Source: Cladopsammia gracilis | Lineage: Eukaryota; Cnidaria; Anthozoa; Scleractinia; Dendrophylliidae | Assembly: GCA_022457155.1 (NCBI GenBank) | Contig: JAJGOT010000059.1 | Location: forward strand, 824,001-888,000 | Direction of reading: 5' to 3' | Length of the DNA stretch: 64,000 bases | Translations under genes and position numbers: made by a program | Notes under the pieces: model-generated | The model's database searches: none | What the model saw: only the letters and a program-made list of their open reading frames with translations | Told to the model about the DNA's origin: nothing | Part shown: positions 52,286-63,254 of the stretch, in pieces | Layout: every line of letters starts with the position of its first letter | Numbering within the stretch: position 1 is the first letter of the stretch

Positions 52286-52680
52286 TTCCTGACATACGAT
52301 ATGTTGTAAAATACTGCAAAACAAATAGTACCAAAGGAAAGTACTGCCAAAGAGGTTTCATTTGAATGGTCACACCGTAGGATTTCATCAACAGACTCAA
52401 AAGTTAGAACAAATGGTACCATGCAAAAGTACTGCTGAAGAGGTTTCATTTGAATGGTCACACCATAGGATTTCATCAACAGACTCAAAAGTTAGAACAA
52501 ATGGTACCATGCAAAAGTACCGCCAAAGAGGTTTCATTTGAATGGTTACACCATAGGATTTCATCAACAGACTCAAAAGTTAGAACAAATGGTACCATGC
52601 AAAAGTATTGCTGAAGAGGTTTCATTTGAATGGTCACACCATAGGATTTCATCCACAGACTCAAAATTGCACTCAGCATG
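52286..52680 (-). repeat. 88-bp satellite array (MITE-derived), four to five copies
   Basis: AGAGGTTTCA starts at 52351, 52439, 52527 and 52615, an exact 88-bp period. Units equal the interior of the TTAACCCTTTCA MITE on the minus strand (GAAATCCTATGGTGTGACC, ATGGTACCATTTGTTC). Confidence 0.95.
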
Positions 52681-52929
52681 TCTTCATAATTAAATCTGGA
52701 AATAAAGACAGTGTAAGGGATCCATAAAACAAATATTGATTCATCGTGCTGCCGGCGTTGGTGATGATTGGTCATATGACATAACCTGATACTCGAAAGA
52801 CGTTTGAATAGAACATACCCCCTAGATAGGGTCGCTTTGGTCACGAGCTTGAAGCTAATTGTACAAATAATTATACACTAGTAAGTGAATAACAAATAAA
52901 CTCAACGTAGTATCGATTCATTTGGTATA

Positions 52930-53835
52930 CAGTCGAAACCCGCTTTACGGATACCCTGTTATTACCCGGGGGGGGGGGGTACTCTGCAAATTTTTGGATG
53001 GGGTTGCGCCGCTGGGACTCTGAGACCCTTAACCTATACCAGACCATATTTAGCTGCATTTTGCAACCCTATTCTAGACTAAACACTGAAAAACCCTACC
53101 CTATCCTAGACCTATTCCAGACTCGCTATTTTCCAGAAACTCGTTCACTATTACACTTATTAGTTAACAGGGGTCAGTAAAAATGCCGTACTGCCTGCCG
53201 TACCGATTTTTAAATGCCATTTGCCAGTAAACCTTGTCTAGACTAAATTCTTCACGCAACTGATCAGTTTCGCGGAAAATGATACCCTATTCTAGACCAA
53301 AAATCTCTGATAACTATACCCTATCCCAGACTAAACTGCCTGCCTATATAGCTATCTACATACCTATATAGCTCGTATATGGGAGTACCCCCCCCCCCCC
53401 CGGGTTACTGGTCCCGGCCGAACGCCCAAACATTTTCGGCTAAAATTTACCCGCTTAATACGGATACCCGTTAATACAGACAACGAACAGTTCTTCCCGT
53501 CTCATACAAAGTTAACGTCCTACGAACAACTTGGTAAATGCAAGCGAAAAATATGTTCTTCAATGCGCCAAGTCAGTCAGCTATACATATCAGTCATATT
53601 ACTAACCAATCCTATCAGTTTGGTTGAAAGGAAATTACCAACGTTTGTCTGATGGTAATTTTTTAGTGTCTTAGTGGGGTGAACTGTTAGTATTTTTTCC
53701 TTAAAAACTATAAAACACCTCAGTAAGTCGTAATAGTACGGACACCCAGTTAATACGGACACCCAGTTAATACGGGTAGTTTCCGTGGTCCGTTCAGTGT
53801 CCGTATTTACGTATTTACGGATTCGGGTTCGACTG
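52930..53835. mobile_element. Pogo/Tigger-like element carrying a nested repeat
   Basis: CAGTCGAAACCCGC and CGGGTTCGACTG ends sit between TA dinucleotides. The interior has TAATACGGATACCCG and ACGGACACCCAGTTAATACG motifs. No transposase seen. Confidence 0.8.
52968..53402. mobile_element. G-tract-flanked repeat, full-length copy
   Basis: It is bounded by CCCGGGGGGGGGGGTACTC and GGGAGTACCCCCCCCC...GGG, with TTAC on both outer sides. This is the best copy for defining the ends of the family. Confidence 0.85.
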
Positions 53836-55648
53836 TATTAATCTCGACCCACGCTGCCTTAATCCATGTCTGATGTCTCAATAGGGGTTATCAGCTCTCA
53901 GTTTTAAGATTTGCTATTTTTGGCGATTTATCACCTGTTAGATTGAGTTTAACGACATCCTGCCCACCTACTTCCTTATGTCTCAGCCATTAGTTAATAA
54001 AAAGCTCTCATTTTCCGAGCAGATTGTTATAATTTTGACCATCTGCATCTATCAATAATCCTTTTCACCTGTATAAGCTATATGCAATGTACAAATACGT
54101 GTGAGATGCGTTCAATCTGGGTATCAATTAAGCAGCGTCCTCCCCACCACCACCACCACCACCACCACCACCACCACCACCAACAATAACAACAGCCCCT
54201 AAATTTCTAGGATTAACCACACCCCCCCCCCCCCCTTAACCCCCCTCCCGGCTATTATGTGGGTCTATTCAGATTACTTTTGCAGAAATCTTGCAGAAAC
54301 AAAGGCTATATTTTAGGTGACATTAAACCTTGAAGACCTAAAAGGCATCATTTGTTAGGTCATTTTCCGGTATGTTTCAAAACATCTGCGTTTTAGAAAA
54401 ACTTTCCGATTTTTGTTTCGATTAATAAGAAAACAAAAGACCACAAACTAAAACATAACTGAAAAAAAAAAACATTATTGTGGAAAATGGTTTTGTTGAC
54501 TGATGGACACATTGATCCGATTACTTTACTGACAATCTTAAACAATTAACCTCAATTTAAAGCTTGGATTTCACATCCTGTCTGCCCCCTCCTTATAAAA
54601 TAAAATAATATTTAGAATAAGTGGAATAGAGCGTATGCACTCACGTGGCAAGCAGCTATGCAAATTTATTGGAACAAAAGAAAGTGTTAACATAAGAAAA
54701 GCGTTCAAATCCCACAGGATTGTTTTGGTACACCAACATGGCCGCCGTTCTATTGTTTTGGTACACCAATATGGCCGCCGTGACGTCATGTGCATACGCT
54801 CTATTCTTTACTGAATGGATTCCTTCATGAAATACAGGGTTATCGGAAGGTTTACATTGTTTTAACGTCCTACTTCACTGACAGGTTTGATAACAGTCAA
54901 ACGCTTCCGAAGTGTAATGGAAAGATCAGTTAAAGGGCGATTGAAGGAAATTTAAATCAACTTTGGCATCACATTTCAATACAAACGCGCTCGCGCCGGG
55001 CTCCAAAAGCCCGCTTGCGCACCCCCAAACTGGCGCCTTTTGTGAGGTGCGGGATTGCGGAAAATTTGTTCTGTTCTTTTCAATTCTTTTTAGAACGAGG
55101 CATGGAGACAATGAGCTCTATTCTTATTCAATGAGATGTAAATTAGTATATTCCAATTTTCTGCAATCCCGCACCTCGAGAGAGAGCAACGAGCAACGAG
55201 CGCGCCATCAGCGCGCAGTTACACAAAAACACATTCACAAATACAGAACAAATCCCCAATTACAAAACACTTGCATAGAACACAAGTGCGTGACACGGAA
55301 TTCATTTAATTACAATGTTTTAAAAAAAACTTCACTAGTACCAAAACTGACACTTCCACAAATACACACACACGTACTTTGCGTTCTATCGATAAGTGTT
55401 CTGTATTTGTAGAAGTGTTTTTATATCCCTATGAGCCAGTCAGCCAGCGTATTACAATTATGAGATTGCGAAGAAGCCCAATTATCCAACAGTAGGAATG
55501 GACTATGGCAATGATCATGATGCTTCTGTTCTAAATTATTATAATTATTGATTTTGAGAGATACAAACTTATCATATCATCATCATTGATGTTTTCATTT
55601 TCCAGCTACAACATTTATCCGAAAGGTAAAATAGTTTACGCTAGCCCC
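53836..55648. other. Gene-free stretch
   Basis: A (CAC)n run lies at 54145-54182. Two copies of TTGGTACACCAA[T/C]ATGGCCGCCGT occur near 54725 and 54760. The inverted block GCAATCCCGCACCTC / GAGGTGCGGGATTGC brackets 55045-55180. No exon recognised. Confidence 0.5.
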
Positions 55649-56186
55649 GGAGGGGGGGGGTACTCCCCATAATGGGCTATACAGGGATGCTCCGCCCGAA
55701 AGGGGTACCTTTTTGAGGCTGGAGGTATATGTAAGGGTAGGGATTTCACGAGTTGAAGTATATGAAAGGGTAGGGATTTCACGAAGAATCAGGAAAAGGC
55801 AGCGTAAACACGAGCTGAAGTATAACCTGAGTATCAGGCCTTCCTTTGGGAGAGGGGCTCCCCGAACCCCCGAAAGGCTGAGGGGCTCCCCGAACCCCCG
55901 AAAGCCTGAGGGGCTCCCCGAACCCCCGAAAGCCTGATACTCAGGTTAGCTGAAGTACAAAAAAGTAGGGAAAACCGCCATCTAAGTATTATAAAAAGCG
56001 CCTTTCAAAATATATCAAATAGACGCGCGCAAAGGCTATATGAAAGGGGTACCATTTTCAATGAAAGGTATATGAAAGGGGTACCTTTTCTGTCATAAAC
56101 GGTACATGAAAGGGTAAGGGTTTGGACCTTGGGGCGGAGCATCCCCGTACAAAACTTTGTTGAGTAACCCCCCCCCCCCCCCCCCA
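55649..56186. mobile_element. G-tract-flanked repeat, TATGAAAGGGG subfamily
   Basis: GGGGGGGGTACTCCCCATAA and GTTGAGTAACCCCCCCCC ends; just inside, GGGATGCTCCGCCC and GGGCGGAGCATCCCC are inverted. The interior repeats TATGAAAGGGGTACC. It hosts the 55823-55948 insertion. Confidence 0.75.
55823..55948. mobile_element. 126-bp MITE with 9-bp duplication and internal 31-bp repeat
   Basis: TAACCTGAGTATCAGGC and its perfect complement flank three copies of GAGGGGCTCCCCGAACCCCC-containing units. GCTGAAGTA lies exactly at both borders (55814-55822 and 55949-55957). Confidence 0.95.
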
Positions 56187-56574
56187 CCTGACGCTAGCCA
56201 GACTGCAGAGCAATTAAAAATATTGCTCTCGTGACAAGTTTGAAATCGAATACCCAAGTGAAACATACATTGTTTCAAGGCATGCAGACGTTTGAAAATA
56301 TTAAAGTGGAGTCTTTCAGTCATTCTCGACTTTCCTAAACTCTATGAAGTCTCTATTTAATAGCTGGTGGAAGCCATTAGCTTGTTCGCATAAATAGTTT
56401 ATTTAACCCCAAACACTGAAAGTGAGAGACCAGACTTGCATCGTGTTAAACGCCTGAAATGTGGTCTATAAACTCTGAGTCTGTGAATGGAATCCTGATG
56501 TTTAGAACTTTACTGAAAGGCCTAGCCCATTGAGAAGTACAATCTTAGGTGCCGATTAAAAAAAATTAACCGTT

Positions 56575-56770
56575 TTAACCCTTTTAGAACCAGAGTCAAT
56601 TATGGAGACATGTTGTATAGTTCTAACTTTTAAGACTGTGAATGAAATCCTATGATGTGACCATTCAAATGAAACCTTTCCGAGAATACTTGTTCATGGT
56701 ACCATTTGTTTTCTGATATTTTACAAAACGAAATTTTGTATTTTTCTTGAAAATCTTGGGAGTTAGAGGT
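56575..56770. mobile_element. TTAACCCTTT MITE, solo copy
   Basis: TTAACCCTTTTAGAACCAGAG through CTTGGGAGTTAGAGG with a single body unit. Confidence 0.8.
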
Positions 56771-57469
56771 TAATAAGAAATAAGGAAATTATGGGAGATC
56801 ATCAGGTCGAGAGGAAGGAAAACCATTTACCGTATTAACTTGGGAGATTATTCGTCATGCCGAGGTATTAATGTTTGTTAAGGCTAGATTGGTTATGGCC
56901 GCAATTACATGGTTTGAGATGGAATAAACATATAAAGAACATCGCAAATAAGACAAATAGCTCTCTAACATCACACTGCGTGAAAACAAACGTGTTCCGT
57001 CAAATTCTCGTTATTTTAAGAGATTGAGGAAAATAAGTCAAATTCCCAGACATTATATGCTCTTACCTGTTTTGCCTTTCTGCGATGTAAGACTTCCATC
57101 CTGCTTAAGCGATTAGGAAAACCACGTGAAATCGCGATCGATGCTTTTCAACGATGTACGAATCACTTGTATTTTCGTCAAATCAATACGAATACGTGCG
57201 GGGTATTGAACCTCTGTTGTGACCGAACTGATTTGTTGACCTTTTTAAAAATTATCAATTTAATTGACCCACGTCTACGTTAGTTTCAAGTTGCCTCCTG
57301 AAGATCCTGTTTACCGCAGATCTGTGTCCATCTTAGACAAATCCATAAAAGGAGAATCTGTCTTCACTATCTGGTGTCATTTACACATTCCATACTACTG
57401 TATGACATTACAGCACATAAACAAACTTCTCAAAGTTGCCGCACGAAAACATACTATGGACCCGTCCCT

Positions 57470-57865
57470 TAATAAGGCGGGGGTAAACCTGAAAGCCATT
57501 TTTCCGCCACTTGACATGGCTTTAATGGAAATATCTCGTTCACGTTTCAAGCAATCCAAAAACCCTATGCTTAAAATATAACTCTATGTTATGGGGTGTT
57601 TTGTAAATTTTGGGGTATGTTTGGGAGGAAATAGTTTTTCTCAAAGGATTGGTAAAATTTATAGAAATATGAAATATTGACGACTTAGTAAAAAATTTTA
57701 AAATTAGAATTTATAGTTAATAATTAATAGACGGATACCAAGTTAGTCCACTAGCAACCTGGGGTGCTCTTGCGTGGGTATCGACTGTCTGTTGATGTTC
57801 CAAAAATCTTTTTCTTTCTCCTATCCCTTCTTAAAACCTCTTGAAATTTCATCATGAAAATTCAG
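57470..57865. repeat. Interspersed repeat shared with 23.9 kb
   Basis: Carries CCATTTTTCCGCCACTTGAC, CTCAAAGGATTGGTAAAATT and CTAGCAACCTGGGGTGCTC in the same order as 23876-24290. The open frame that enters it (57264-57581) is not credited. Confidence 0.75.
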
Positions 57866-59650
57866 GTTTACCCCTATGACATTTTCGCGGGATTTTTTTT
57901 TCGCGAATTTTTCGCCGATTCGCGAAAATTAAATCTCGAGAAAATAACCTCCGCGAAAAACAAATCCGCGAAAATTTACTCCATTTCTTTATATTACCGA
58001 ATTTCAATTAAATTGACTGCAAACAATATCACAGCTTTCTTCTTTGCAATTTAAACAAAATGAACAGTGTTTGCGGTCTCTGTGTAAATTTATAACTCTA
58101 AAGGAGACTATCTACTGCAAACATGGAAACCGTATGAACATGTCCAGTGTCTACGCAAACGGTCGTCTGGTGGGACACCATTCTAAAGGGCATTCGTGAT
58201 GCCACATTTACGCCATCCATTAAGAATGATGGAAGGGTTGCTGTTCCAAAACCACTCAAGACACAAGTAAACACACAAAGAAGTTCAAGTGAGCCAGTTT
58301 TATTCAAATATCGTTCCTAATTTTACGCTCAAATTCGAAGTGAATTTCCCCATACAAATCCTTATAATTTCGCTATTACGCAACAGTTACCAGGACGTTT
58401 GAATTACAACGTGTAAACATCACTTAAGTTGGGCTACCTGTGGTACACCAGCAGCATTTTCAAAAAAGGAAGCGCGCAAGGTGTTTTGGGTAATTGCAGC
58501 CATAGATCACATAGAAACCAGATACCACGCAGCTCTTAACAACCTCTAATTTCATTGGACCTGTATATCACGCAGCTCTATTGTTTTCAGGGCTAGGATC
58601 CATTGTTGTGTTGTTTGTTCCATTGTTTTCTCAGCAAATCAGAGAACACCTTGTAAGAGCTGCGTACTGCCCCATAGAAACGGGTTTGTAGGATGTATAC
58701 TTTAGAGTTTTGAATTTTTATGACGTCATGTGAAAACCAAGAATAACTGCAAGGAAGCTGCACCATCCCCTCGGTATGCCCATTACCTTACGCATGCGCA
58801 CAATCATATCACCCTGATAGTGACAGCTATGGACAGCTGTTTCGTCCTGGTTAGGACTCATCAGCATGGCATTGCCTTGCCGATCGAAAAACTCGAGGGA
58901 GACTGAGCACCAGCTTTCGGCGCTAGGTTTTCTGGGATGTTTTGGGTAACCATCGTTAGTAACGATAGGTTGATGGTTTTCAAAAGTTAAGTCTTCACAA
59001 GCCTAAGGCTCTCAACTGTCGGAGCTTAACCAGTTGTCTGTAGTATGAAGCAACTGCCTGACAGTATTACTAAACGGAAGAAAGTAAAAAGCGATAAAAT
59101 ATTATTCAAAAAGGTTCTACCTTAGCCTGTTACAAATAACCGCTCCTCTAGTAGTTGGCACTTATTTAACTTTATCTACATAAAAAAAGTGCGGGCTTAT
59201 TGTTTTATAATTATGAATACCATCGTGTTTATTAAAAAAATGTTTATTAAGTAGGCGGGAACCCAGAGGAATTCCCATATAAAAATGACGTGGGTGATCT
59301 TCGAAAATTTTGAAAAACTAAAAGGTGCCAGAATCATAGTAATGAAGACTATTTCTTCGATTGCTGTCTACTCCCCAGGGTCACGTTGTCATAACAACTC
59401 AATTGACTGAAAAGTAGTTCCTAGGCTCCACGTCCTAAAAGTTACCGCGATAACTCTAAAGGTAGTCATTTTAGATTTTTTTCACCCTTAGCAGGACCAA
59501 TCCACAATTTTTTTCCTTCTACAAGGTAAGGCGATCGCCCCCGTCTTTTTATATATGGAAGCCCCCCCCCCCCCCCCCCCCGGTAGGAATCCTGCCACTG
59601 ATGCAATCACAAACCGAAAGTTTGGACCAGAACCAAAGCGAAGTCACAGG
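57866..59650. other. Gene-free region downstream of the DUF885 gene
   Basis: 57880-57975 is rich in TTCGCGAA and CGCGAAAA palindromic pieces. 58540-58640 repeats 23680-23800. A C17 homopolymer lies at 59563-59580. The 3' UTR of the DUF885 gene must start at 59650 and run left. Confidence 0.5.
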
Positions 59651-60016
59651 CTATAAGAATTCCTTACAGTCTGCTCTTGTAGGGTCCTTCTTGCAAGCAA
59701 TGTAAGCCTGTATGGTTTCTTCAAGATAGGGCAGCGGATACTCCCCTTGCCGCAGCACCTCGTAATGAAAATCCTTCAACAAGAAATCTCGCCCCAGCTC
59801 CTTCTTGGTCAAATCCCTGAGGCGGGTAATTTCCATCTCGCCAATCATGTAGCTGCTTACGTGACCCGGTACGCTGATTATTCTGGCAATGTCTTTGTTG
59901 ACGGAGTCAGTTTTGTCTTCCCAGACATATTTCTTGTACAGTGCCCGCACTTCGGCTCGGTTTTTGCCATAGTAATTGAGATCAATGTCCACAACTACGC
60001 GGAGAGCGGCTAAAAG
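59651..60016 (-). CDS. DUF885 last exon
   Basis: Acceptor CTTTCAG|, 366 nt including TAG at 59651-59653. Contains RDLTKKELGRDFLLKDFHYE and PLPYLEETIQAYI, typical C-terminal helices of the family. Confidence 0.9.
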   Translation of the reverse strand, partial: LLAALRVVVDIDLNYYGKNRAEVRALYKKYVWEDKTDSVNKDIARIISVPGHVSSYMIGEMEITRLRDLTKKELGRDFLLKDFHYEVLRQGEYPLPYLEETIQAYIACKKDPTRADCKEFL

Positions 60017-63000
60017 CTGAAAGCAAACAATTAAAAGCATTGTAATACTCTCATGGTGTGTTCACACTAGCTCGAAACATGTTTGGTCTGCATAATTACG
60101 AATGAAACATGTTTCACTCCGAAAATTGTTCACTTCAAGACATGTTTCAAGCAGCGCATTGAGTGAATCATGATCGAAACATGTTTATTCTGAGCATGAT
60201 AGAAACTACCTCACGATCAGGGTCCGAAGCGATTTCGAAATTTCCACAGAGGTGGTTCAAATCCTAAAGTGTGACCATTCAAATGAAAGCTATTGAGCAT
60301 TACTTTCCTGTGGTTTGTCTGTTATTCAGTACAAGGTTGTTCTAACTTTTGAGTCTGTGGATGAAATCCTAAAGTGTGACCATTCAAATGAAAGCTACTG
60401 AGCAGTACTTTACTGTGGTGCTGTTTATTATGCTGTACAAGGTGGTTCTAACTTTAGAGTCTGTGGATGAAATCCTAAAAAGTGACCATTCAAATGAAAG
60501 CTGCTGAGCAGTACTTTCCTGTGGTACTGTTTATTACGCTGTACAAGGTGTGGAAACTAGATAGTTTAAGGGTGCCACTCCTCAATATTTTTGTGGAAAT
60601 GTGCGGCCCTCTCCAGGAATCACTAAGTAAACGCATTTTTCAAGACCACCACACCTACCTGATAATAAATTGCGCCGTACTTTTGCAGTAGCACTTGCTT
60701 GTCTAAAATGTTTACGTAGAGTTTCGTGTCTTTAAGAAGCAGAGTGCCCTCTGCATAAGTAGCCCACCCTTCAGTCATTGCAGGGAAGTAGTTGGACTCA
60801 CTCAACCAATGAATTGCATCCGTGCAGTCATCTTGAAAAAACTCGATGAAACTTTGAACCTGCAAAGATAAAAATAGGTAAAACGGCAAACTGATCCATA
60901 CGGCTAGGAGACGAGATTAAGACAGAAGTGAAATAAAAAAAAAAACAGTTGAATAAATTTGGGCAAATAAATTCAACTGTTTTTTTTTTTTTTTAAATTT
61001 TTATTTCACTTCTGTCGACAGAAGACAGAGAAAATTCTCCTTGCCGTAAGGATCAGTTTGCCGTTTTTCCGAATTATTTCAATTTTTTTTACTGATCCAG
61101 GGCTACGATAGATCCGGCACTCTTCATTGGTTTGTCGCTGTCATTTTGCCGTTATTATGTTTTTTGAAAGATAAAAACCTGAACATTTATATTTAACAAA
61201 AATTTGACAGTTTAAAGGTACACTGCAGACCCTTCTGCACATGTAATGTTTTCCGAGACTCGCCAATGGAATGTCAGTTTTACTTAAACTTTACTGCAGA
61301 AAACATCCGTTGAATGTGCTGTTGGTGATGTCGTCTTTAACTGGCCGACCTTTAATAGGCCATTTCCAAGTTGCCTTTAGCCTCTCTATCAAAGCGAGGC
61401 AAGGTGCGAAATCTTTCATATGAAAATGAGTTTTCATTCACATGCAAATAAAACGTATTTGCATGTGAATGAAAACTCATTTTCATATGAAAGGTTTCGC
61501 ACCTAGCCTCGCTTTGATAGAGAGGCTAAAGGCAACTCGGAAATGGCCTATTGCTTCAGCACCGCTTTTTTTGAACTCATCGACAGTAGAATAGAACCTT
61601 TCGATCCCGATAATGGCGGACATTCAGCTTCTGATGAAATTTGAGATTTGCGTCATGCGAGTGATCACAGAACGTGCGTAACGTCAAAATCAAAAAGAAA
61701 CCTAAACAAAGTCCAAGCATGCGCACTAGGGAATGCAGGTTCTTTTTAAAGTGTACCTTTAATTTCTCTTTTCCTCGGTACTGTGTGGTTTCGTAGTGTA
61801 GTGGTTATCACGTCTGCTTCACACGTAAGGTCGCCAGTTCGAACCTGGCCGAAACCACTGTAAACTTTATTTTTGCTTTCGTTTTTTTTTTTATTATTTT
61901 TCAAATGCCTACGAGGTGGTTCTAACTTTTGAGTCTGTCGATAAAATCCTAAAGTGTCACGATTCAAATGAAAGCTACTGAGCAGTACTTTCCTGTCAGT
62001 GATGCTGTTTATTATGCTGTACAAAGTGGTTCTAACTTTTAAGTCTGTGTGACTATTCAAATGAAAGCTACTGAGCAGTACTTTCCTGTCAGTGATGCTG
62101 TTTATTATGCTGTACAAAGTGGTTATAACTTTTAAGTCTGTGTGACTATTCAAATGAAAGCTATTGAGCAGTCCCATTAAGGGACGTTAGAATTCAAGAA
62201 TATTCAAGAAAAATCCTAAATTGCATTTTGTAGAATATTGAAAAACAAATGGTATCACGCAAAAAAGTACTGCCGAAGAGGTTTCATTTGAATGGTCACA
62301 CCATAGGATTTCGTCCACAGACTCAAAAGTAAGAACAAATGGTACCATGCAACAGTACTGCTGAAGAGGTTTCATTTGAATGGTCACACTATAGGATTTC
62401 GTTAACAGATTCACAAGTTAGAACAAATGGTACCATGCAACAGTACTGCTGAAGAGGTTTCATTTGAATGGTCACACCATAGGATTTCGTCCACAGACTC
62501 AAAAATTAGAACTACATTACATGTCTCCATAATTGACTGGAGGTGAAAGCGTTAACTATTGACTAACTTGTAACACTGGACGAAAAAATGAATTTACTCA
62601 AGTTTGCACATTGAGCAAATATGTAGCAAATTTGGGCCTCTAAATTTGAACCAAATTTGCACTGGATGTAAAGTGAATGTAAACATACATCTTTGCTCAC
62701 GTGCAAATTGTGTGCAAATGTGGTGTAAATATGCATCTAGGCGCGAAAATTTACTATATCTTTGCTACCCCGAGCAAATGTCATATTTGCTCACCTTTGC
62801 CATGCCAAGCAAACATAAAGAAAATGTGGAATTTACCAGCTTTACTTTCTTTGCAAATAAAGTGCAAACATCATGCAAATATGAGCAAAGTTGTGCAAAT
62901 GTCGTCATTACTACATGTTTACTACTGTTTTGCCACCCATGTAAATACATTTTTTCGTGCAGTGTAAATATCTCGTATCTACTAATCTAAACGAACCTCC

Positions 63001-63254
63001 AATTGATGACCTGGAAGCTGTTCATGAGATGTAGTTGTAAACTCTGTCCATTTTGGCCCAAAGTTGTCCAAGAAAAATGGTAGCCCTTGTGAAGAATTCC
63101 TCTTACAGTCCTTAGAGCCAACGTTGAAGCTGTGATAGCTGGCAGCAGGAAGGTACCAGGGTACGACCTCTAATGGACAGGCGGGAATGGTTCGCTTAGG
63201 ACCACTGTTGTAAAAGAGCTGGTCTAATACTGGTCTGATGTTGTTGCGCATGGT
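59651..63254 (-). CDS. DUF885-family predicted zinc peptidase, C-terminal exons
   Basis: Three phase-0 exons join in frame: 63254-62997 (86 codons), 60859-60659 (67 codons) and 60016-59651 (121 codons plus TAG). The first carries the motif HEQLPGHQLE, fitting the HExxPGH zinc signature of the DUF885 (PF05960) family. The second has TEGWATYAEG, whose Glu is the expected downstream zinc ligand. The third contains the helix ALRVVVDIDLNYYGKNRAEV and the C-terminus, rich in Lys and Asp with two Cys (IACKKDPTRADCKEFL). Family members are usually about 550-650 residues, so about half the protein lies to the right of 64000. Substrate unknown; metallopeptidase activity is inferred from the motifs. Confidence 0.9.
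60240..60550. repeat. Satellite fragment, about 106-bp monomers, three copies
   Basis: Same monomer as 44700-45765, inside the last intron of the DUF885 gene. Confidence 0.9.
60659..60859 (-). CDS. DUF885 exon with the EGWATYAE motif
   Basis: Acceptor TTTGCAG|, donor TATCAG|GTAGGT, 201 nt, phase 0-0. VQSFIEFFQDDCTDAIHWL precedes FPAMTEGWATYAEGTLLLKD. Confidence 0.9.
60882..61064. mobile_element. Fold-back MITE next to a splice acceptor
   Basis: AAACGGCAAACTGATCC and GGATCAGTTTGCCGTTT ends; inner arms GACAGAAGTGAAATAAA and TTATTTCACTTCTGTC; a third pair AAAACAGTTGAATAAAT / AAATTCAACTGTTTT. One end lies about 20 bp upstream of the acceptor of exon 60659-60859. Confidence 0.85.
61354..61552. 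mobile_element. MITE (CAATAGGCCATTTCC family), copy 2
   Basis: Same ends as 18324-18490, with a more symmetrical interior (CATGCAAATAAAACGTATTTGCATG). Confidence 0.9.
61787..61856 (+). tRNA. tRNA-Val(CAC)-like gene, anticodon stem damaged
   Basis: GGTTTCG pairs 7/7 with CGAAACC. The D arm (GTGT...TCAC), T arm (GCCAG TTCGAAC CTGGC) and anticodon loop (TTCACAC, anticodon CAC) are all present, and the A and B boxes are good. The length is 70 nt because about two bases are missing on the 3' side of the anticodon stem (TCTGC against GTAAG instead of GCAGA). It may be a pseudogene. It lies in a DUF885 intron, opposite strand. Confidence 0.65.
61910..62170. repeat. Satellite fragment, about 90-110-bp monomers
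   Basis: Two and a half monomers with a shared extra CAGTGATG after TTTCCTGT, a local variant copied in tandem. Confidence 0.85.
62180..62560 (-). repeat. 88-bp satellite (MITE-derived), three copies
   Basis: Minus-strand units as at 52286-52680. The right side keeps the MITE-type start (CTCCATAATTGACT... AAGCGTTAA). Confidence 0.9.
62574..62964. mobile_element. MITE with CACTG ends and many GCAAAT motifs
   Basis: CACTGGACGAAAAAATG and CATTTTTTCGTGCAGTG are inverted ends. The interior has more than a dozen GCAAAT/ATTTGC motifs, including an exact ATGCAAAT octamer near 62874. It ends about 30 bp from the donor of exon 62997-63254. Confidence 0.75.
62997..63254 (-). CDS. DUF885 exon with the HExxPGH zinc motif
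   Basis: Acceptor CATTGCAG|, donor TTGGAG|GTTCGT (a weak site), 258 nt, phase 0-0. Starts TMRNNIRPVLDQLFYN; the metal motif is at the exon's very end. Confidence 0.9.

Noticed and set aside
57067..57099. Short ATG exon with donor ACAG|GTAAGAG on the minus strand
   Set aside because: Only 11 codons, no partner exon in frame, and no evidence of transcription in the sequence.
57264..57581. 105-residue plus-strand open frame
   Set aside because: Its second half lies in an interspersed repeat also found at 23.9 kb and no splice sites or domain support it.
58098..58307. Minus-strand frame with a signal-like start
   Set aside because: The hydrophobic start is short, no exon structure joins it to anything, and surrounding sequence looks repeat-derived.
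62604..62990. 128-residue Cys-rich plus-strand frame
   Set aside because: It covers the GCAAAT-rich MITE; Cys and Asn runs come from TGC and AAT in the repeated motif.
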